58,537 bases of DNA from positions 1 to 58,537 of the forward strand of contig ONUH01000014.1 of assembly GCA_900321035.1 (NCBI GenBank), read 5' to 3'. This DNA is from an uncultured Selenomonadales bacterium (GTDB lineage Bacteria > Bacillota > Negativicutes > Selenomonadales > Selenomonadaceae). How positions within the stretch are numbered: the first letter of the stretch is position 1; each line of letters begins with the position of its first letter. Below the pieces are notes generated by a model. The model had not been told where the DNA came from. It made no database searches and saw nothing but the letters and a program-made list of their open reading frames with translations. The translations under genes were made by a program, and so were the position numbers. Below are positions 8,084 through 17,079 of the stretch, piece by piece.

Positions 8084-8101
8084 AGGCTGAGGTTGGTTTC
8101 G

Positions 8102-8614
8102 ATGGAAATGAGACTGAAGATAGGCGAGCGCGAGGCAGCCCTTGGCTACAAGGGCGGCTTTCGTTTTGAGACGACGGCGGAAGGACTTGGCGTCCGAGAG
8201 CAGGACGCGCGCTTTACAGGTCCCGTTTTCGTGGAGGGGACGCTCGAAAATACAGGCGGTTCGTTTCGCGTTACGGGCGAGATACGCGCAAGACGTTCGT
8301 TCGTCTGCGACCGGTGCCTTGCAGAGGCGGAAACGTCGGAAAGCTATCCTTTTGCGGAGGAATTTCGCAAAGGGGAGGAGACGGACGACGGAGCGTTTTT
8401 CGGGGCCGATGGCATTGCGTTGGCTCCGCTGGCAAGAGACGCGATTCTTTGCTCGCTTCCGATTCGAAATCTTTGCCGTCCCGATTGCAAAGGGCTTTGC
8501 CCGAAGTGCGGGGCGGATCTCAATCAAGGCGATTGCGGCTGCGACCGGGAGGTCACAGATCCGAGGCTTGCAGTCTTGAAAGATTGGATGAAAAATAATT
8601 CTGACGGTATTTAA
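8102..8614 (+). CDS. DUF177 (YceD-like) protein
   Basis: This 170-residue protein belongs to the YceD/DUF177 family that almost always precedes rpmF. Members have been implicated in 23S rRNA accumulation or processing. Visible landmarks are a central strand region, the motif '[11 protein letters not shown]', and a C-terminal zinc-finger-like set of cysteines in [19 protein letters not shown] and DCGCD. I chose the ATG at 8102 (an ATG two codons later is also possible) because the predicted transcript starts near 8090, which excludes the longer frame from 7973. Confidence 0.85.
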   Translation: MEMRLKIGEREAALGYKGGFRFETTAEGLGVREQDARFTGPVFVEGTLENTGGSFRVTGEIRARRSFVCDRCLAEAETSESYPFAEEFRKGEETDDGAFFGADGIALAPLARDAILCSLPIRNLCRPDCKGLCPKCGADLNQGDCGCDREVTDPRLAVLKDWMKNNSDGI

Positions 8615-8628
8615 GGAGGTGTATCGAA

Positions 8629-8808
8629 ATGGCAGCGCCGAAACGCAAAATGTCGAAATCGCGCCGCGACAAGCGCCGCGCAAATTGGAAACTTACGGTG
8701 CCGGGCTATGTTCTTTGCCCGCAGTGCCATGAGCCGAAGCTCCCTCATCATGTGTGCATGGAGTGCGGTTTCTATGACGGCAAGGAAGTTATCGCTCAGG
8801 GTGAGTAA
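8629..8808 (+). CDS. rpmF: 50S ribosomal protein L32
   Basis: This 59-residue protein, [20 protein letters not shown] onwards, is L32 of the zinc-binding type, with cysteine pairs CPQC and CMEC about 13 residues apart. AAGGAGG lies just before the ATG. It follows DUF177 by 14 bases, the usual pairing, and is followed by a terminator. Confidence 0.97.
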   Translation: MAAPKRKMSKSRRDKRRANWKLTVPGYVLCPQCHEPKLPHHVCMECGFYDGKEVIAQGE

Positions 8809-8819
8809 AAACCAAGAAG

Positions 8820-8850
8820 GAGAGCGGGCGGAGCAGCCTGCTCTCTTTTT
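8820..8850 (+). terminator. terminator after rpmF
   Basis: A 10-bp stem with one G-T pair (8820-8829 with 8836-8845) is followed by TTTTT. Confidence 0.8.
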
Positions 8851-8852
8851 GC

Positions 8853-8881
8853 TTGCATTTTAATTGGAAAGCAAGTATAAT
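8853..8881 (+). promoter_or_regulatory. promoter of the fatty-acid synthesis operon
   Basis: TTGCAT (8853-8858), a 17-base spacer and TATAAT (8876-8881) lie 128 bases upstream of plsX. No FapR or FabT operator is evident in the leader, and the fapR gene that often precedes plsX in Bacillus is absent. Confidence 0.65.
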
Positions 8882-9008
8882 CAAACGATATGATTGAGAA
8901 AAATAACGAGTTGGTTCTGAGCGGTTCTTGCGGACGGCGCTTTTTTGCCGTTTCCTGCAAGGGGATATACGTGCTGATTTCGTATCCCGCCTACAGGAGG
9001 GATTCCTG

Positions 9009-10046
9009 ATGAAAATAGCAGTCGACGCCATGGGGGGCGATTACGCCCCGAAAGAGATCGTTCTCGGCGCACTGCGGGCCGCCCGGCAGTTTGATTGCGA
9101 GATTGTGCTGGTCGGCGATGAAGAGAAAATTAAAGAAGTTCTTGCGTCGGAAAGAGATTGGGAAAAGCTGAAGATCACGGTGCGTCATGCCGGCGAAGTC
9201 GTCGAGATGGACGAGCATCCGGCGGACGCGGTTCGGCAGAAGAAAGATTCCTCGGTCGTGGTCGCGACGCGCTTGGTGCGCGACGGCGAATGCGACGCGG
9301 TGATCTCGGCGGGCAGCACGGGAGCGGCGGTGGCCGCGGCCCAGCTTGTCCTGAAGCGTATCAAGGGCATCAAACGCCCGTCCATAGCGACGCCGATTCC
9401 GACGCCGCAGGGCGCCACGCTGATGCTGGATTCCGGCGCCAATGTGGATTCCAAGCCGATCCATCTCTTGCAGAGCGCGCTGATGGGCTCGATCTATTCC
9501 GAGCTCGTCTATGGCCATAAGTCGCCCCGGGTCGGCCTTCTCAACATTGGCGAGGAGGAGACGAAGGGGGACGAGCTCGCCCGCGAGACGTATCCGCTTC
9601 TGACGTCTTTGGGCGAACGGCAGGTAATCCGGTTTACGGGCAATGCCGAGGGACGGGACATTCCCAAAGGGAATTTCGACGTGGTCGTCTGCGATGGCTT
9701 TGTCGGGAACGCGCTGTTGAAATTCGGGGAAGGGCTTGCGAAAACGATCATCCGGCTCGTCAAGGACGAGCTGATGAGCGCTGGTCCTTTGGCGAAGCTG
9801 GGCGCGCTTTTGGTGAAATCCTCATTGAAAAAACTTGCGAAACGTCTCGACGTGACCGAATACGGCGGCGCGCCGCTTTTAGGCGTGAACGGCTGCGTCA
9901 TCATCAGCCACGGCTCTTCCAACGCCAAGGCGATTACCAGCGCCATACGGGTTGCCAACGACTTTGCGCGCAGCAATGTATTGGAAAGAATTCAGGATAC
10001 CATCGTAAAGGAGGAGATGCTGCTCAATGACATCGACGACAATTGA
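9009..10046 (+). CDS. plsX: phosphate acyltransferase PlsX
   Basis: PlsX converts acyl-ACP and phosphate to acyl-phosphate, the acyl donor for PlsY in phospholipid synthesis. The 345-residue protein starts MKIAVDAMGGDYAPKEIVLG, has the motif SAGSTGAAVAAAQL and 'FVGNALLKFGEG'. ATG 9009 follows AGGAGGG and fits the family start; the longer frame from 8928 does not. The gene opens the fab operon and its last 20 bases overlap fabH. Confidence 0.96.
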   Translation: MKIAVDAMGGDYAPKEIVLGALRAARQFDCEIVLVGDEEKIKEVLASERDWEKLKITVRHAGEVVEMDEHPADAVRQKKDSSVVVATRLVRDGECDAVISAGSTGAAVAAAQLVLKRIKGIKRPSIATPIPTPQGATLMLDSGANVDSKPIHLLQSALMGSIYSELVYGHKSPRVGLLNIGEEETKGDELARETYPLLTSLGERQVIRFTGNAEGRDIPKGNFDVVVCDGFVGNALLKFGEGLAKTIIRLVKDELMSAGPLAKLGALLVKSSLKKLAKRLDVTEYGGAPLLGVNGCVIISHGSSNAKAITSAIRVANDFARSNVLERIQDTIVKEEMLLNDIDDN

Positions 10047-11025
10047 CGCCGGCGTCCTTGGCACGGGTTTTTACGTGCCGGAGCGCATCCTTTCGAATTT
10101 TGACCTTGAAAAGATGGTCGAAACGAGCGACGAGTGGATAGTGGAACGCACAGGCATCCATGAGAGGCATATCTCGGCGAAGGACGTTCCCGCCTCGGAG
10201 CTTGCTTATCAAGCGGCTGTCCGGGCGCTGGCGGACGCGCATACGAAGCCGGAAGAAGTGGATCTCATTATTTGCGCGACGCTGACGGGAGACGCGGTTT
10301 GCCCTTCCACGGCAAGTTTTATCCAGGACAAGCTCGGCGCTGTCAATGCGGCGGCCTTTGACCTGGCGGCGGCCTGTTCCGGCTTTGTCTACAGTTCCAC
10401 GGTGGCAGCGCAGTTCATCAAGACAGGGACATATCGCCGGGTATTGGTCATCGGCGTTGAGGTGCTCTCGAAATTTTTGGATTGGAAAGACCGAAACACC
10501 TGCGTGTTGTTTGGGGACGGCGCAGGCGCCGCCGTTTACGGGCCGGTGGAAAAGGGCTTCGGCATCCTGAGCTTTGATCTCGGGAGCGACGGCAGCGGCA
10601 CGGGCTTGCTGGGGATTGCGTCCGGCGACCGGGGGCGCGCGCTGGTTGAGGGCCAAAAACAGAACTGCGTTTACATGAACGGCGCGGAAGTTTTCAAGTT
10701 TGCCGTTCGCGCCATGGGGGCGACGATGAAGCGATCCATGGAGCGCGCCGGGCTGACGGAAAAAGATGTGGACTGGCTCGTTCCGCATCAGGCGAATATA
10801 AGAATTATCCGATCCGCGGCAAAACGTCTTGCATTGCCGCTGGAAAAGGTTATAATCAATATTGGGAAATACGGGAATGTGCCTGCCGCCTCGATACCGA
10901 TGGCTCTCGCTGAGGCCGCGGGCGAAGGCCGGTTCAAGAAGGGCGACATCGTCGTCTTGGCCGGATTCGGCGCGGGCCTGACATGGGCTTCCTGTATCAT
11001 GCGATGGGCGAAGGAGGATTTGTAA
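10027..11025 (+). CDS. fabH: 3-oxoacyl-ACP synthase III
   Basis: FabH condenses acyl-CoA with malonyl-ACP to start fatty acid elongation. The 332-residue protein carries the Cys-His-Asn triad: Cys117 in AAACSGF, His254 in VPHQANIR and Asn284 in NIGKYGN. Its ribosome-binding site AAAGGAGG lies inside the end of plsX, and its stop overlaps the fabK start by one base (TAATG), so plsX, fabH and fabK are tightly coupled. Confidence 0.97.
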   Translation: MTSTTIDAGVLGTGFYVPERILSNFDLEKMVETSDEWIVERTGIHERHISAKDVPASELAYQAAVRALADAHTKPEEVDLIICATLTGDAVCPSTASFIQDKLGAVNAAAFDLAAACSGFVYSSTVAAQFIKTGTYRRVLVIGVEVLSKFLDWKDRNTCVLFGDGAGAAVYGPVEKGFGILSFDLGSDGSGTGLLGIASGDRGRALVEGQKQNCVYMNGAEVFKFAVRAMGATMKRSMERAGLTEKDVDWLVPHQANIRIIRSAAKRLALPLEKVIINIGKYGNVPAASIPMALAEAAGEGRFKKGDIVVLAGFGAGLTWASCIMRWAKEDL

Positions 11026-11972
11026 TGTTTGAAGAAAATGCGATTTGCAAGATGCTTGGGCTGAAGTACCCGATCTTCCAAGGCGGTATGGCTTGGCTCG
11101 GCACGGCGGAACTCGCGTCCGCGGTGTCGGAGGCGGGCGGCCTCGGCATCATCGGCGCAGGGCATATGCCGCCGGACGTGCTTCGGGCGGAAATCCAAAA
11201 GGTAAAGAAGGCGACGAAAAAGCCCTTCGGCGTCAATATCATGCTGATGTCCCCCTTCGTCAAGGAAGTCATGCAGTTGATGCTGGATGAGCGCGTGCCT
11301 GTTGTGACAACGGGCGCGGGCAATCCCGGCGAGTATATCCCGTCGCTGAAAGAGATTGGAACCAAAGTCATTCCCGTCGTGGCTTCCGTGGCTTTGGCGA
11401 AGCGTCTCGTCCGTACGGGCGTGGACGCGGTCATTGCGGAAGGCATGGAGAGCGGCGGTCATATCGGCGAGCTGACGACGATGGCGTTGGTGCCGCAGGT
11501 AGTGGACGCGGTGGATGTTCCCGTCATCGCGGCCGGCGGCATCGGCGATTCCCGCGGCGTCTGCGCGGCGTTCGCGCTGGGCGCGCAGGCTGTGCAGATG
11601 GGCACGCGCTTCGTCATGTCCGAAGAGTGTATCGCCCATGAGAATTATAAGAATCTCGTATTGAAGGCCCGAGACCGTTCCACGGTTGTAACGGGACGTT
11701 CCACCGGCCATCCGACCCGAGTGCTCCAGAACAAGCTCACGCGCATTTATCTTGAGAAAGAGGCGGCGGGCGCGCCCACCGAGGAACTGGAAAAGCTGAG
11801 CCTGGGCACGCTGCGCATGGCGTCGCGGGAAGGCGACGTGGAGATGGGCTCGGTGATGATCGGGCAGATTTCCGGCATGATGAACGATGTAAAGCCGGTC
11901 CGCGTGATTCTGGAAGACTTGGTCAAGGGAGTTGCGGCGGCCGCCGAGAACGTGCACAAGAGCTTCCGCTGA
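11025..11972 (+). CDS. fabK: FMN-dependent enoyl-ACP reductase II
   Basis: FabK performs the last reduction of each fatty-acid cycle with NAD(P)H and FMN and replaces FabI in many Firmicutes. The 315-residue TIM-barrel flavoprotein shows YPIFQGGMAWLGTAELASAV, the glycine-rich 'VIAEGMESGGHIGEL' with the catalytic His, and VIAAGGIGDSRG. ATG 11025 follows AAGGAGG and the frame overlaps fabH by one base. The gene context (between fabH and fabD) separates it from the second family member at 14036. Enzymes of this type are naturally insensitive to triclosan. Confidence 0.95.
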   Translation: MFEENAICKMLGLKYPIFQGGMAWLGTAELASAVSEAGGLGIIGAGHMPPDVLRAEIQKVKKATKKPFGVNIMLMSPFVKEVMQLMLDERVPVVTTGAGNPGEYIPSLKEIGTKVIPVVASVALAKRLVRTGVDAVIAEGMESGGHIGELTTMALVPQVVDAVDVPVIAAGGIGDSRGVCAAFALGAQAVQMGTRFVMSEECIAHENYKNLVLKARDRSTVVTGRSTGHPTRVLQNKLTRIYLEKEAAGAPTEELEKLSLGTLRMASREGDVEMGSVMIGQISGMMNDVKPVRVILEDLVKGVAAAAENVHKSFR

Positions 11973-11985
11973 CGAGGAGGAACGA

Positions 11986-12927
11986 ATGGGCAAGATAGCG
12001 TTTGTTTTCCCGGGGCAGGGCGCGCAGACCGTAGGCATGGGCAAGGACTTTTACGAGGCTTACGATATTGCCAGGAAGCGGTTTGACGAAGCCGACGAGG
12101 CGCTGGGGTATTCCATAAAGAAGCTTTGCTTTGAGGGGCCGGAGGAAGAACTTCGGCTGACGGCGAACACGCAGCCCGCGATTCTGACGGTCAGCGTGAT
12201 TGCGGCGGAGATTTTGAAAGAGCGCGGCGTAGAGCCGGACGTAGCCGGAGGCCACAGCCTCGGCGAATATTCCGCTCTGGTGGCGGCGGGCGTTTTGGAT
12301 TTTGCGGACGCGGTGCGTCTCGTGCACAAGCGCGGCATGTATATGCAGGAAGCCGTCCCCGTGGGCGAGGGCGCCATGGCTGCGGTCATGGGGCTTTCCC
12401 GCGAAGAGATTGTCGGGATTTGCGAAAAAATTAACGCTTCGGCGGCGGTGCAGGCGGTGAACCTGAACTGCCCGGGGCAGACGGTTATCGCAGGGGCGAC
12501 GAAGGGCGTAGAACAGGCTGTGGAGGCGCTCAATGCGGCGGGCGCGAAAAAGTGCGTGATCCTGCCGGTCAGCGCTCCTTTCCATTCGACGCTGATGGAG
12601 CCTGCGGCGAAAAAATTGGCGGCGGAGCTCGACCAGGTGACGCTCCGCGACGCGAAGTTTCCCGTGGCGTCGAACTACACGGGCAAGCTCGAAACGAAGC
12701 AGGAAGAGATCAAGGAAAATCTCGTCCTGCAGGCGGCGCATCCCGTTCTTTGGGAGGACTGCGTCGCGGCGATGCAGGCGTTTGGCGCGGACGCGTTTAT
12801 CGAGGCGGGACCGGGCAAAACGCTTTGCGGCTTCAACAAGCGGATTGACCGTAAAATCAAGAATATGAACGTAGAAGATACGGCTTCCCTCGAAAAAACT
12901 CTTGACACATGGAAGGAGGTTCGTTAA
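11986..12927 (+). CDS. fabD: malonyl-CoA:ACP transacylase
   Basis: FabD moves malonyl from CoA to ACP. The 313-residue protein starts [19 protein letters not shown] and has the nucleophile Ser91 in [10 protein letters not shown] and the later motif [10 protein letters not shown] with the active-site His. GAGGAGG precedes ATG 11986; the longer frame starting inside fabK is not used. Confidence 0.97.
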   Translation: MGKIAFVFPGQGAQTVGMGKDFYEAYDIARKRFDEADEALGYSIKKLCFEGPEEELRLTANTQPAILTVSVIAAEILKERGVEPDVAGGHSLGEYSALVAAGVLDFADAVRLVHKRGMYMQEAVPVGEGAMAAVMGLSREEIVGICEKINASAAVQAVNLNCPGQTVIAGATKGVEQAVEALNAAGAKKCVILPVSAPFHSTLMEPAAKKLAAELDQVTLRDAKFPVASNYTGKLETKQEEIKENLVLQAAHPVLWEDCVAAMQAFGADAFIEAGPGKTLCGFNKRIDRKIKNMNVEDTASLEKTLDTWKEVR

Positions 12928-12928
12928 T

Positions 12929-13672
12929 ATGCTTTTAGATGGAAAGTGCGCCCTTGTGACGGGGGCTTCGCGGGGTATCGGCCGCGCCGTTGCCCTAAAG
13001 CTCGCCTCGGAAGGGGCGAAGGTGGCTTTGAATTTCGCCGGGAATGAGGCTGCGGCAAATGCCGTTTGCGAGGAAATCAAGTCGGCGGGCGGTCAGGCGA
13101 TTCTCGTCAAGGCGGACGTTTCTGATGAAGCGGCGGTGCAGCAGATGGTGCAGACGGTCGCGGAGGCTTTCGGGCGCATCGATATTCTCGTGAACAATGC
13201 CGGCATTACCCGTGACGGGCTTTTGGCCAGGATGAAGGAAGAGGATTGGGACGCGGTCCTTTCGACGAACCTCAAGGGCGTGTTCCTGACGACGAAAGCG
13301 GCGACAAAGCTGATGATGAAACAGCGTGCCGGTCGCATCGTCAATATGGCCTCGGTGGTCGGCGTTACCGGCAACGCGGGACAGGCGAATTACTCGGCGG
13401 CCAAGGCGGGCGTCATCGGGTTCACGAAGACCATCGCAAAAGAGCTGGCGAGTAGGGGGATTACGGCAAACGCTGTGGCTCCGGGATTTATTGATACCGA
13501 TATGACTTCGGCGCTTTCGGACAAGGCGAAAGAAGCTGCGCTCTCCGGCATTCCGCTGGGACGCATGGGTACGCCGGAAGATATCGCTGCTGCCGTCTTG
13601 TTCCTTGTGTCGGACCAGGCGTCCTACATTACGGGACAGGTACTGAACGTAGACGGCGGCATGGTTATGTGA
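12929..13672 (+). CDS. fabG: 3-oxoacyl-ACP reductase
   Basis: FabG reduces 3-oxoacyl-ACP with NADPH. The 247-residue short-chain dehydrogenase has the cofactor motif [13 protein letters not shown], the NNAG motif, and Tyr155/Lys159 in YSAAKAG. ATG 12929 follows GGAGGTT, one base after the fabD stop. Confidence 0.97.
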   Translation: MLLDGKCALVTGASRGIGRAVALKLASEGAKVALNFAGNEAAANAVCEEIKSAGGQAILVKADVSDEAAVQQMVQTVAEAFGRIDILVNNAGITRDGLLARMKEEDWDAVLSTNLKGVFLTTKAATKLMMKQRAGRIVNMASVVGVTGNAGQANYSAAKAGVIGFTKTIAKELASRGITANAVAPGFIDTDMTSALSDKAKEAALSGIPLGRMGTPEDIAAAVLFLVSDQASYITGQVLNVDGGMVM

Positions 13673-13708
13673 TAGATAGCAAAATCTTTGGAGGGAGGTG
13701 AATACAGC

Positions 13709-13945
13709 ATGGCGACGTTTGATAAGGTCAGGGACATTGTAGTCGAGCAGCTTGGTGTTGAGGCGGACGATGTCACGATTGAGTCCACGTTTATTGATGA
13801 TTTGGGTGCCGATTCACTGGATATTGTCGAGCTGATTATGGCTTTTGAGGAAGAGTTTAGTATTGAGATTCCGGATGAGGCTGCTGAAAAGATCAAGACG
13901 GTACAGGATGTTGTGAACTATATCGACCAGAACCAGGGCAAATAA
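13709..13945 (+). CDS. acpP: acyl carrier protein
   Basis: This 78-residue acidic four-helix protein has the phosphopantetheine attachment Ser36 in LGADSLD. A strong GGAGGGAGG lies before ATG 13709. It closes the first part of the fab operon and is followed by a hairpin that may reduce read-through into the genes downstream. Confidence 0.97.
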   Translation: MATFDKVRDIVVEQLGVEADDVTIESTFIDDLGADSLDIVELIMAFEEEFSIEIPDEAAEKIKTVQDVVNYIDQNQGK

Positions 13946-13977
13946 GGAACTGGTACGCCTGGTATCCTTTCCTGTGA

Positions 13978-14006
13978 AAAGCCCCGTGATTCTTTCACGG
14001 GGCTTT
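13978..14006 (+). terminator. hairpin after acpP (partial terminator or attenuator)
   Basis: A 12-bp stem (13978-13989 with 13995-14006) has only a short T run inside its 3' arm (GGCTTTCT). It probably gives partial termination, so acpP is made in excess over fabF. Confidence 0.6.
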
Positions 14007-14035
14007 CTGAGGGAAGGGGAAATGGGGGGTTACGT

Positions 14036-14980
14036 TTGAAACTTCCAGAACTGAAGATTGGCGGTAGGACAGCAAAAGTTCCTATCGTGCAGGGCGGCAT
14101 GGCGATCCGCCTGTCGACGGCGCGGCTTGCCGCGGCGGTGGCCAACCAGGGCGGCATAGGCCTGATTGCGGCTTCCGGCATGTCGAATAATGAGCTTCGG
14201 TATGAAATCCGAATGGCGCGTTCCCTTACGAAGGGCGTCATCGGCATAAATATTATGGTTGCGGCGAAGAAATTCAGCGAAATCGTCAAGACGGCGATCG
14301 ACGAAGGAATCGACCTCGTCGTGGCGGGCGCGGGCTTCTCCCGTGATATGTTTGGACTTGGAAAAGAATCGGGGACGCCGATCGTGCCGATTGTGTCCTC
14401 CGTTAAGCTTGCAAAAATATCCGAGCGTCTCGGCGCGACGGCCATCGTCGTCGAGGGCAAAGAGGCCGGCGGCCATTTGGGGACGGACATTTCCGTCAGG
14501 AATCTGATTCCGGACATCCGGGCGGCGGTTAAGATTCCCGTCATCGCGGCGGGCGGCGCGCTTCACGGCCAGGACGTCGTGGATTTGATCAAAATGGGCG
14601 CGAACGGCGTGCAGATGGGTTCGCGGTTCGCTTCCAGCGCTGAGGCGAATTCCGCGCCGATGCTCAAGGAATTTTACTTGAAATCGAAGCCGGAGGACAT
14701 CGTCGTCATTCACAGTCCGGTGGGACTGCCGGGGCGCGCGGTCCGGAATCCTTTTGCCGAGCGCATCATGAACGGGAATGTTCCGCCGACGCGCTGCGAT
14801 AACTGCCTGAAAGAGTGCAAGCACAATTTCTGCATCATTCGCTCGTTGATTCGGGCGCAGCAGGGCGACGTGGATACCGGGCTCGTCTTTACGGGCGAGT
14901 ATATTTCCCGTATCAAGGAAATTCTTCCCGTCAAGGAAATATTCCGTCGGTTGATGGCGGAAGTGGAGGCGGCGAACTGA
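14036..14980 (+). CDS. nitronate monooxygenase/FabK-family flavoprotein with C-terminal Cys cluster
   Basis: This 314-residue protein belongs to the FMN TIM-barrel family shared by 2-nitropropane dioxygenase/nitronate monooxygenase and FabK (VPIVQGGMAIRLSTARLAAA, VVEGKEAGGHLG, VIAAGGALHGQDV). Unlike the fabK product at 11025 it has a C-terminal segment with four cysteines, C-x2-C-x3-C-x4-C, in 'RCDNCLKECKHNFC', which could hold a metal or iron-sulfur cluster. The start is TTG 14036 after a GGGGGG ribosome-binding site. Its place between acpP and fabF suggests a role tied to fatty-acid metabolism, but the substrate is unknown. Confidence 0.8.
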   Translation: MKLPELKIGGRTAKVPIVQGGMAIRLSTARLAAAVANQGGIGLIAASGMSNNELRYEIRMARSLTKGVIGINIMVAAKKFSEIVKTAIDEGIDLVVAGAGFSRDMFGLGKESGTPIVPIVSSVKLAKISERLGATAIVVEGKEAGGHLGTDISVRNLIPDIRAAVKIPVIAAGGALHGQDVVDLIKMGANGVQMGSRFASSAEANSAPMLKEFYLKSKPEDIVVIHSPVGLPGRAVRNPFAERIMNGNVPPTRCDNCLKECKHNFCIIRSLIRAQQGDVDTGLVFTGEYISRIKEILPVKEIFRRLMAEVEAAN

Positions 14981-15031
14981 CAGGCCGTCCGCAGAAAGTA
15001 CGGGTAAAATGCTTTTGAGAGGTGTTACGTT

Positions 15032-16282
15032 TTGACGAATCGTGTGGTCTTGACCGGTATTGGCGTTATTTCGCCGATTGGAAACGGCCGGGAAGCTTTT
15101 TGGCAGGCGCTGGTTGACGGAAAGAACGGCATCGAGCGGATTACGCGTTTTGACGCGTCGGAATGCGCTTCGCAGATTGCGGGCGAGGTCAAGGACTTCA
15201 AGCCGGAGGACTATATCGACAAAAAAGAAGTCAAGCGCATGGATCGCTACACGCAGTTTGCCGTAGCCGCTTCCAAGATGGCGGTGGAGGACGCGGGTCT
15301 CGATATGGAAAAGGAAGATCGCGACCGCATCGGAACCTATATCGGATCGGGCGTCGGCGGCATTGATACGCTGCATGCGCAGTATAAGAAGCTTTTTGAT
15401 AAGGGGCCGCATTTTGTCAGCCCGTTCTTTATCCCGATGATGATCGGGAATATGGCGGCGGGCCAGACGTCCATCGCCCTTGACGTGCACGGGCCGTCCT
15501 GCGACATCGTTACGGCCTGCGCTACGGGTACGGACTGCATCGGTGCGGCGTTCCGCGTCTTGCAGTATGGCGAAGCGGACGTGATGATTGCGGGCGGCAC
15601 CGAGGCGGGAATTTCCGCCGCGCCGGTGGCCGGCTTCAGTTCCATGAAGGCGCTCTGCACCGATCATAACGACGATCCTGCGCACGCTTCCCGTCCTTTT
15701 GACAAGAACCGCAGCGGTTTTGTCATGGGCGAGGGCGCGGGCATTGTCATTCTTGAAACTTTGGAACATGCGAAAAAGCGCGGCGCGCATATTTACGCAG
15801 AAGTGGCGGGCTACGGGCGCAATTCCGACGCCTATCATGTCACGAGTCCGGCGCCCCATGGCGTCTATCAGGCGAAGTGCATGAGCCTGGCGATAGCCGA
15901 CGCCGGTCTTTCACCGGACGATATCGATTATGTGAACGCGCACGGCACTTCGACGCACATGAACGACCTCGGCGAGACGGAGGCCTGCAAGACGGTCTTC
16001 GGCGCGAGGGCGAAAGACGTGCCCATCAGTTCCGTCAAGTCCATGACGGGGCACATGCTGGGCGCGGCTGGCGGCGTTGAGTGCATCGCGACGGCGCTCA
16101 CAGTGGAAAACGACATGCTGCCGCCGACGATCAATTACGAGACGGTAGACGTCGAGGAAGGCCTCGATCTCGATTATGTGCCGAACGTATCGCGGAAGCA
16201 TACGGTACGCGCGGCTATTTCCAATAACTTCGGTTTCGGCGGGCACAATGCTTGCGTTGTTTTGAAGAAATTCGCGGAGTGA
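15032..16282 (+). CDS. fabF: 3-oxoacyl-ACP synthase II
   Basis: FabF elongates acyl-ACP with malonyl-ACP. The 416-residue enzyme has the Cys-His-His triad: Cys163 in TACATGTDC, His304 in NAHGTST and His341 in MTGHMLGAAG. Start is TTG 15032 after GAGAGGTG. The rnc gene follows four bases after the stop. Confidence 0.97.
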   Translation: MTNRVVLTGIGVISPIGNGREAFWQALVDGKNGIERITRFDASECASQIAGEVKDFKPEDYIDKKEVKRMDRYTQFAVAASKMAVEDAGLDMEKEDRDRIGTYIGSGVGGIDTLHAQYKKLFDKGPHFVSPFFIPMMIGNMAAGQTSIALDVHGPSCDIVTACATGTDCIGAAFRVLQYGEADVMIAGGTEAGISAAPVAGFSSMKALCTDHNDDPAHASRPFDKNRSGFVMGEGAGIVILETLEHAKKRGAHIYAEVAGYGRNSDAYHVTSPAPHGVYQAKCMSLAIADAGLSPDDIDYVNAHGTSTHMNDLGETEACKTVFGARAKDVPISSVKSMTGHMLGAAGGVECIATALTVENDMLPPTINYETVDVEEGLDLDYVPNVSRKHTVRAAISNNFGFGGHNACVVLKKFAE

Positions 16283-16286
16283 GGCA

Positions 16287-17012
16287 ATGAGGGCGGCACT
16301 GACGGAAGCGCGGCGAAAAGAACTTTTGACGCTTTCGGAACGGCTGGGCGTTGCGTTTCGCGATATTTCCCTGCTGGATCAAGCGTTGACGCACACTTCC
16401 TTTGCTAACGAATCGGTGCGCCGGAAGGTCGTTCACAACGAGCGATTGGAGTTCCTCGGGGACGCGGTGCTGGAGCTTGCGACAAGCACCTATTTGTTTC
16501 GTCAGTTTCCGATGATGCCGGAGGGCGATCTTACAAAAGCCAGAGCGTCGGTGGTTTGCGAGGCGGCGCTTCATCGTCGGGCTTCGGAGGTGGATCTCGG
16601 CGCGTTCCTGCTTCTTGGTCATGGCGAGCAGGCTACGGGAGGACGAGAAAGGCCTTCCATTCTTGCGGACGCCTTTGAGGCGGTCATTGGCGCGCTTTAC
16701 CTCGATCAAGGCTGGCAGACGGCGTCTGATTATGTCGTGCGGCAGCTTCGGCAGGAGCTTTTGGAGGTCGAGCACGGACAGAACATCAAGGACTATAAAA
16801 CGATATTGCAGGAATTGATTCAGCGCCATCCGGGGCAGCATATCGTTTATGAGTTATTGTCGGCCACGGGGCCGGATCATGCGAAAGAATTCAAGGTGGC
16901 TGTGCGGGTCAATGGACTTGCATACGGCGTCGGCGTCGGGCGCAGCAAAAAGGCGGCCGAGCAAAATGCGGCCCAGCAAGCGCTGCCGAAATTTCAAGAG
17001 CAAGAGGGATAA
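16287..17012 (+). CDS. rnc: ribonuclease III
   Basis: RNase III cleaves double-stranded RNA in rRNA processing and mRNA decay. The 241-residue protein has the catalytic signature NERLEFLGDAVLEL near residue 51, a second acidic site ADAFEAVIGALYLD, and a C-terminal double-stranded-RNA-binding domain ending GRSKKAAEQNAAQQAL. The acpP-fabF-rnc neighbourhood is shared by many bacteria. Confidence 0.97.
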   Translation: MRAALTEARRKELLTLSERLGVAFRDISLLDQALTHTSFANESVRRKVVHNERLEFLGDAVLELATSTYLFRQFPMMPEGDLTKARASVVCEAALHRRASEVDLGAFLLLGHGEQATGGRERPSILADAFEAVIGALYLDQGWQTASDYVVRQLRQELLEVEHGQNIKDYKTILQELIQRHPGQHIVYELLSATGPDHAKEFKVAVRVNGLAYGVGVGRSKKAAEQNAAQQALPKFQEQEG

Positions 17013-17024
17013 TCAGAGGTGATA

Positions 17025-17058
17025 AAAAGAGCCGTTGCGTTTTGCAATGGCTCTTTTT
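17025..17058 (+). terminator. terminator after rnc
   Basis: A stem AGAGCCGTTGC/GCAATGGCTCT with one G-T pair is followed by TTTTTTT. It falls inside the upstream extension of the next frame. Confidence 0.8.
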
Positions 17059-17079
17059 TTGGAAGCGGAGGGACAGCGT

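Noticed and set aside
14030..15859. 609-codon minus-strand frame opposite fabF and the FabK paralogue
   Set aside because: It is a shadow of two well-supported genes; its product is Arg/His-rich nonsense.
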